Below are positions 61,100-64,000 of a stretch of 64,000 nucleotides of DNA, piece by piece. The position numbers and the translations under genes are program-made. Each line of letters opens with the position of its first letter. The stretch's first letter is position 1. Source of the DNA: Pyrenochaeta sp. MPI-SDFR-AT-0127 (Eukaryota; Ascomycota; Dothideomycetes; Pleosporales; Cucurbitariaceae); NCBI GenBank assembly GCA_020747015.1, contig JAGTJM010000002.1, forward strand, positions 930,001 to 994,000. The letters run 5' to 3'. A model generated the notes under the pieces. It was not told the DNA's origin. It saw only the letters and a program-made list of their open reading frames with translations, and ran no database searches.

Positions 61100-61540
61100 A
61101 TAAAGCTTAAATTATTATAAGAGGTAATCTCTAAGAGATTAATAAGCTAGACTTAATATACGTAGTAACCCTCGCTGCTAGATTATTTAGAGTAGTAATA
61201 GTAGTTATAGCTTACTTTAATCTAGAGATTATATAGTATAATATAGTAGGAGCCTTCCTAAACGTAGAAGTCTTACCTAATACACTAGTAATTACTAAGC
61301 TTCCTAAAGGATTTAAGGAAGATAGAAAGGTAGTTATACTTAACTACGCCTTATATAGGTTAAGGGATTTACTAAGTCTCTAGTATAAAGAGTTCTTAAG
61401 TATACTAAAGGCTTAAGGACTTATTATATTAAAAGAAGAACTATACCTATTCTTTATATAGGATTAAAAGATCCTAATCTTATTCTATATTAATAATATC
61501 CTCCTATTATATTATAAGGAATAGGAATAAGAAGTAAGGG
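61100..61540 (+). pseudogene. copia reverse transcriptase (RIP relic)
   Basis: In the frame beginning at 61,201 the order of RVT_2 motifs is clear: VGAFLN, then KLPKGF, then LNYALYRLRD, then *YKEFL, EELYLF, and LILFYINNILLLY. The catalytic YVDD has become YINN by G-to-A change and the WYKE tryptophan is a stop. At least six in-frame stops are present, so it is non-functional. Confidence 0.9.
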
Positions 61541-61949
61541 AACTTTAGAGTAAAGTAATATTAAAGTATAAAGTATAGGATTAAGGACCTATTTAATAGT
61601 TCCTAGGGATATAAGTAATAAGGAATTACTAAATAAGAATAATTACTCTAGTATATAATACGTATATTAATAAGATTACTAGGAAGTTTAGCCTAGAAGA
61701 TTAAGGTAGCTTCTAACCTACTCTACTTACTATAAGCGAGATAATTAAGAATCTAAATAAAGTATCTAAGAAGGAAGTTAAGGATTATTAGGAATAGGTA
61801 GGATTAGTACTATATATAGTAATTATACTGCGCCTAGATATTATATATATAGTATTAAAACTATCCTATTTCCTAATAAACCTAAGTAAATAGTATAAGA
61901 AAGCTATAGAATAAGTAATCTAATATCTATATTAGACCTAATAGGAAGA

Positions 61950-62420
61950 GATCTAGTATAGAAATTACTCGTGCGCTAACCTAATAATCTATAGAGATAC
62001 TTCTTTTGTAGATAATTAATATACTTACTAATCTTCCTAGGGATATATTACTCTATTATTTAGAGGAGTAATCTTTTAGAAAGCCGCTTAATAAACTATA
62101 GTTACGACCTTAACTACTAAAGTAGAACTCCTAGCCCTTAAGCACGTCGTAAAGGAAGGAATAGCTCTTTAGCGCTTCTTTAAAGAGATTACTCTTAATC
62201 TAGGTAAGCTTTAGATAATTTAGTATAATAATTAATAGACGATTAGACTTATAGTCGCTAAGAATAAGCGGATTACTATAAGACTACGCTATATAGATAT
62301 CTAGAATATATAGCTTAAATAAGAGTATACTAAAGGATTATTTAATATTAAATACCTTAAAATAAGCGAAATACTAGCTAATAGACTAATAAAAGCGCTT
62401 ATAAAGTAATAGTTTAATTA
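61950..62420 (+). pseudogene. copia RNase H (RIP relic)
   Basis: Reads YRDTSFVDN, then GYITLLFRGVIF*KAA, TIVTTLTTKVELLALKHVVKE, RFFKEITLNLG, and finally EILANRLIKAL, which follow the copia RNase H motif order. The Asp-Ser of the first motif is partly retained, the Trp is lost to a stop, and further stops follow. Confidence 0.85.
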
Positions 62421-62775
62421 ATTTAAGTAGCTTCTTAACCTATAAGATACTAGGAACTTAATTATAGTAGAGCCTAAGCGAAAGAAGTAATTAAGGAGTA
62501 TTAATTTTATAATTAGAAGCTATATATATAAAAAGAACCTTTTCTAAGCTAAGTATAGGCTAATTCTTAGTATAATCTAAGAAGAAGAATAAAACCTTAA
62601 CAGGAAATAGATAAAGAAAGTACTAGATTAATAATTATCTATAATAAGCTCCTTAATCTTAAGTATAAGCTCACGAAGCCGCCTAATCTTATCTATTACC
62701 TTCTATTTCTAATCCTCTAACTTATTCTTACTGCGACTAATACTCTAATATAGAACTTTTTAAGGAGAAGAAGCT

Positions 62776-62838
62776 AGAATAGGAGTAGTAATAACTAGAA
62801 TAGGAGTAGTAACAGCTGGAATAGGCGTAATAATAGGA
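62776..62838 (-). repeat. three-unit 21-bp tandem repeat
   Basis: Units start at 62,776, 62,797 and 62,818 and share GAATAGGAGTAGTAA or GAATAGGCGTAATAA. On minus they encode the 7-residue Thr-Pro-Ile-type repeat of the second decayed element. The TRIM inserted just beyond them. Confidence 0.75.
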
Positions 62839-62842
62839 GTAG

Positions 62843-63039
62843 TGTCAGGACAGCTGAGAGCTGGCGGTATAGGCTTGCGAGCTGTGCCGTGCGCAAGGCT
62901 GAGAACAGCTTGTGCGCAAGGTTGAGATCAACCTTGGTTGACAATAAGTACTGTTCTGTACGGCGTGATCAGTGATCACTGATCACTGCTGACCTTTTTG
63001 GTTTTGCATGGCGCAGCGGTACAGACCTGCGTCCTGACA
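62843..63039 (+). repeat. left LTR of the TRIM
   Basis: 197 bp with TG...CA ends and no open gene. It contains a perfect 20-bp palindrome TGATCAGTGATCACTGATCA and a GTTGAGATCAACCTTGGTTGAC hairpin-like region (here given in overlapping words). Identical to the right LTR except at one position. Confidence 0.93.
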
Positions 63040-63290
63040 ATGTGATCAGTGATCACCTGGTTGGGGTGTGGAGGGTGCAGGTGCGCTCGTTCAACCCCGC
63101 TTAAGGCCAGTACAGCATAGCCGGCTCTGTGAGAGCTGAGATAGGCGCCTCTGAGCCTGTAGGGCCATGCGCGGCGCCTCTGAGCTTATAGCCATGCGCA
63201 AGATCTATCGAGAGCTGCTGGGAGATCCAGTACACCTCTTCTGTTGCAGTACTTGTGCTTGGGGGCAAGCACTGTAAGGAGGGAGGATAG
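63040..63290 (+). other. TRIM internal region
   Basis: 251 bp with no coding capacity. It begins ATGTGATCAGTGATCACC, echoing the LTR palindrome, where a primer-binding site would lie; I could not match a tRNA. A tandem pair GGCGCCTCTGAGC...CCATGCGC occurs at 63,144-63,172 and 63,173-63,199. The polypurine tract AAGGAGGGAGGA lies just before the right LTR. Confidence 0.8.
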
Positions 63291-63487
63291 TGTCAGGACA
63301 GCTGAGAGCTGGCGGTATAGGATTGCGAGCTGTGCCGTGCGCAAGGCTGAGAACAGCTTGTGCGCAAGGTTGAGATCAACCTTGGTTGACAATAAGTACT
63401 GTTCTGTACGGCGTGATCAGTGATCACTGATCACTGCTGACCTTTTTGGTTTTGCATGGCGCAGCGGTACAGACCTGCGTCCTGACA
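63291..63487 (+). repeat. right LTR of the TRIM
   Basis: 197 bp, starting TGTCAGG and ending CCTGACA, followed by the AGTAG duplication. A 68-residue minus-strand frame that overlaps it is an accident of the LTR, as the same frame occurs in the solo LTR. Confidence 0.93.
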
Positions 63488-64000
63488 AGTAGTAGGCTTA
63501 GGAATAGACTAAGTAATAGGCTGAGAAGAAGATAAAGAGCCTATTAGAAGAGTAATAGGCTAAGAACTAGACTATATAGGAAAGCTCTAAGTAGAATTAC
63601 TAAAAGTAGCCTATATCTAGGAGAATAAAGGTATATTTCGCTAATTAAAGACTCCTAGAAGACTAGCCTAAGCCCTAAAACTAGGTTAAAGAGCCGCTAA
63701 ATTAATCTACTTAAAGATATCTAGCTTATAAGTAGGAGGCGAAACTAGCTTAATAGTAGAGAAAGTACTAAGTAAGTACTTCTTCTCCTTAGACTACTTA
63801 CTTACCTAGAACCTAAGATTAGTAAAAGCCCTTCTTAAGGATTAAGATTACTTACCTTAAGATTATTAGAGCTATAAATAAAGTTTATAACCTAGTACTT
63901 ATAGTAAGGACTATAATTTAGTAAGAAATAGATAGATAATAATTATAAAATAAAGTTACCTAATCTTCTTATAAATATAAGAGATATAGCGTATATAGCG

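Larger units (their letters stand above)
57740..62600 (+). mobile_element. dead Ty1/copia retrotransposon
   Basis: Plus-strand translation, reading through many TAG/TAA stops, shows integrase, then reverse transcriptase, then RNase H, the domain order of Ty1/copia. The gag and protease part upstream is too decayed to trace, and no LTRs of its own are recognisable, so both ends are approximate. Nearly all stops lie where Trp or Gln is expected, as CpA-targeted RIP would produce. Confidence 0.85.
62843..63487 (+). mobile_element. complete TRIM (miniature LTR retrotransposon), 645 bp
   Basis: Two direct 197-bp LTRs (62,843-63,039 and 63,291-63,487) enclose 251 bp of non-coding sequence. The whole is flanked by the 5-bp duplication AGTAG (62,838-62,842 and 63,488-63,492). 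The LTRs start TGTCAGGAC and end GTCCTGACA, a 9-bp inverted repeat with TG...CA ends. They differ at one base (C against A in ATAGGCTTGCG / ATAGGATTGCG), so insertion is recent. A purine tract (63,276-63,287) precedes the right LTR as a polypurine primer. No gag or pol is present, so it depends on a helper element. Orientation is set by the purine tract. Confidence 0.93.
56540..64000. repeat. RIP-saturated AT-rich repeat block
   Basis: Apart from the LTR insertions, this block is dominated by TA-rich words and has almost no CA or TG. By eye, 59,041-59,340 contains neither dinucleotide at all, while CC, CT and CG remain. That is the expected end state of CpA-to-TpA mutation on both strands. 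No intact gene is present. It runs off the end of the window. Confidence 0.9.
62640..64000 (-). mobile_element. second decayed repeat, minus-strand coding trace
   Basis: On the minus strand, 62,842-62,640 reads as a Thr/Pro/Ile repeat (TPILVITTPILASSP) followed by a Lys/Arg/Glu/Leu helix (KVIDKIRRLRELILKIKELI), broken by a few stops. Sequence of similar composition continues right of the TRIM to the window end. It may be the C-terminal part of another element facing the copia relic. Family unknown, right end outside the window. Confidence 0.4.

Noticed and set aside
63040..63075. Second palindromic GATCAGTGATCAC stretch read as a CRISPR-like repeat
   Set aside because: Only two copies, explained by LTR and primer-site similarity. 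No array or spacers, and the genome is eukaryotic.

Overview
This is a nuclear contig of a filamentous ascomycete (Pezizomycotina, most likely Dothideomycetes). The evidence is short introns of about 50 bp with CTAAC/CTGAC branch sites, an H2A with an SQEL tail, an ApsB/Mto1-type microtubule organiser, Atg4, secreted heme-thiolate peroxidase, and an AT-rich block with saturated CpA-to-TpA decay typical of repeat-induced point mutation (RIP). Species cannot be fixed from the sequence. Exon maps were built by hand: splice sites were chosen so that frame, total length and conserved family sequence agree, and every map given sums to a multiple of three.

Layout. 0-6.6 kb is gene-poor, with one small secreted protein (0.6-0.8 kb) and a GC-rich lead-in to a five-exon Grainyhead/CP2 transcription factor (6.6-9.5 kb). 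An intact Tc1/mariner DD34E transposon with TIRs and a TA duplication lies at 10.65-12.13 kb. From 15 to 25.9 kb come CENP-K-like kinetochore protein (-), a three-KH RNA-binding protein (+), a BTB protein (-), Mam33/p32 (-), the mitochondrial citrate carrier (+) and an extended SDR reductase (+). A 2.7-kb gene-poor stretch follows, with a possible decayed repeat near 26.2-26.9 kb. From 28.6 to 37.9 kb lie a large ApsB/Mto1 coiled-coil protein (-), RNA polymerase I subunit A34.5 (-) and Grc3 polynucleotide kinase (+). After another gene-poor gap come Kgd2 (-), complex I B22/NDUFB9 (+), the H2A/H2B pair, Atg4 (-), and Sqs1 (R3H plus G-patch, +). At 51.3-56.0 kb are two secreted enzymes or enzyme-like proteins: a peroxygenase-like heme-thiolate peroxidase and a virginiamycin-B-lyase-like beta-propeller.

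From about 56.5 kb to the end the sequence is a RIP-saturated, gene-free AT-rich block holding a dead Ty1/copia element (integrase, then RT, then RNase H on +). Set into it are GC-normal, unmutated copies of one 197-bp LTR: a solo LTR (56,976-57,172, minus orientation, 5-bp duplication CTAAT) and a complete 645-bp terminal-repeat retrotransposon in miniature (TRIM; 62,843-63,487, 5-bp duplication AGTAG, LTRs differing at one base). This small non-autonomous family is the most noteworthy thing in the window.

Architecture. Many genes sit in head-to-head pairs, several of them functionally matched: H2A/H2B, A34.5/Grc3 (ribosome synthesis), Mam33/citrate carrier and Kgd2/NDUFB9 (both mitochondrial). 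CENP-K/KH and Atg4/Sqs1 are also divergent.
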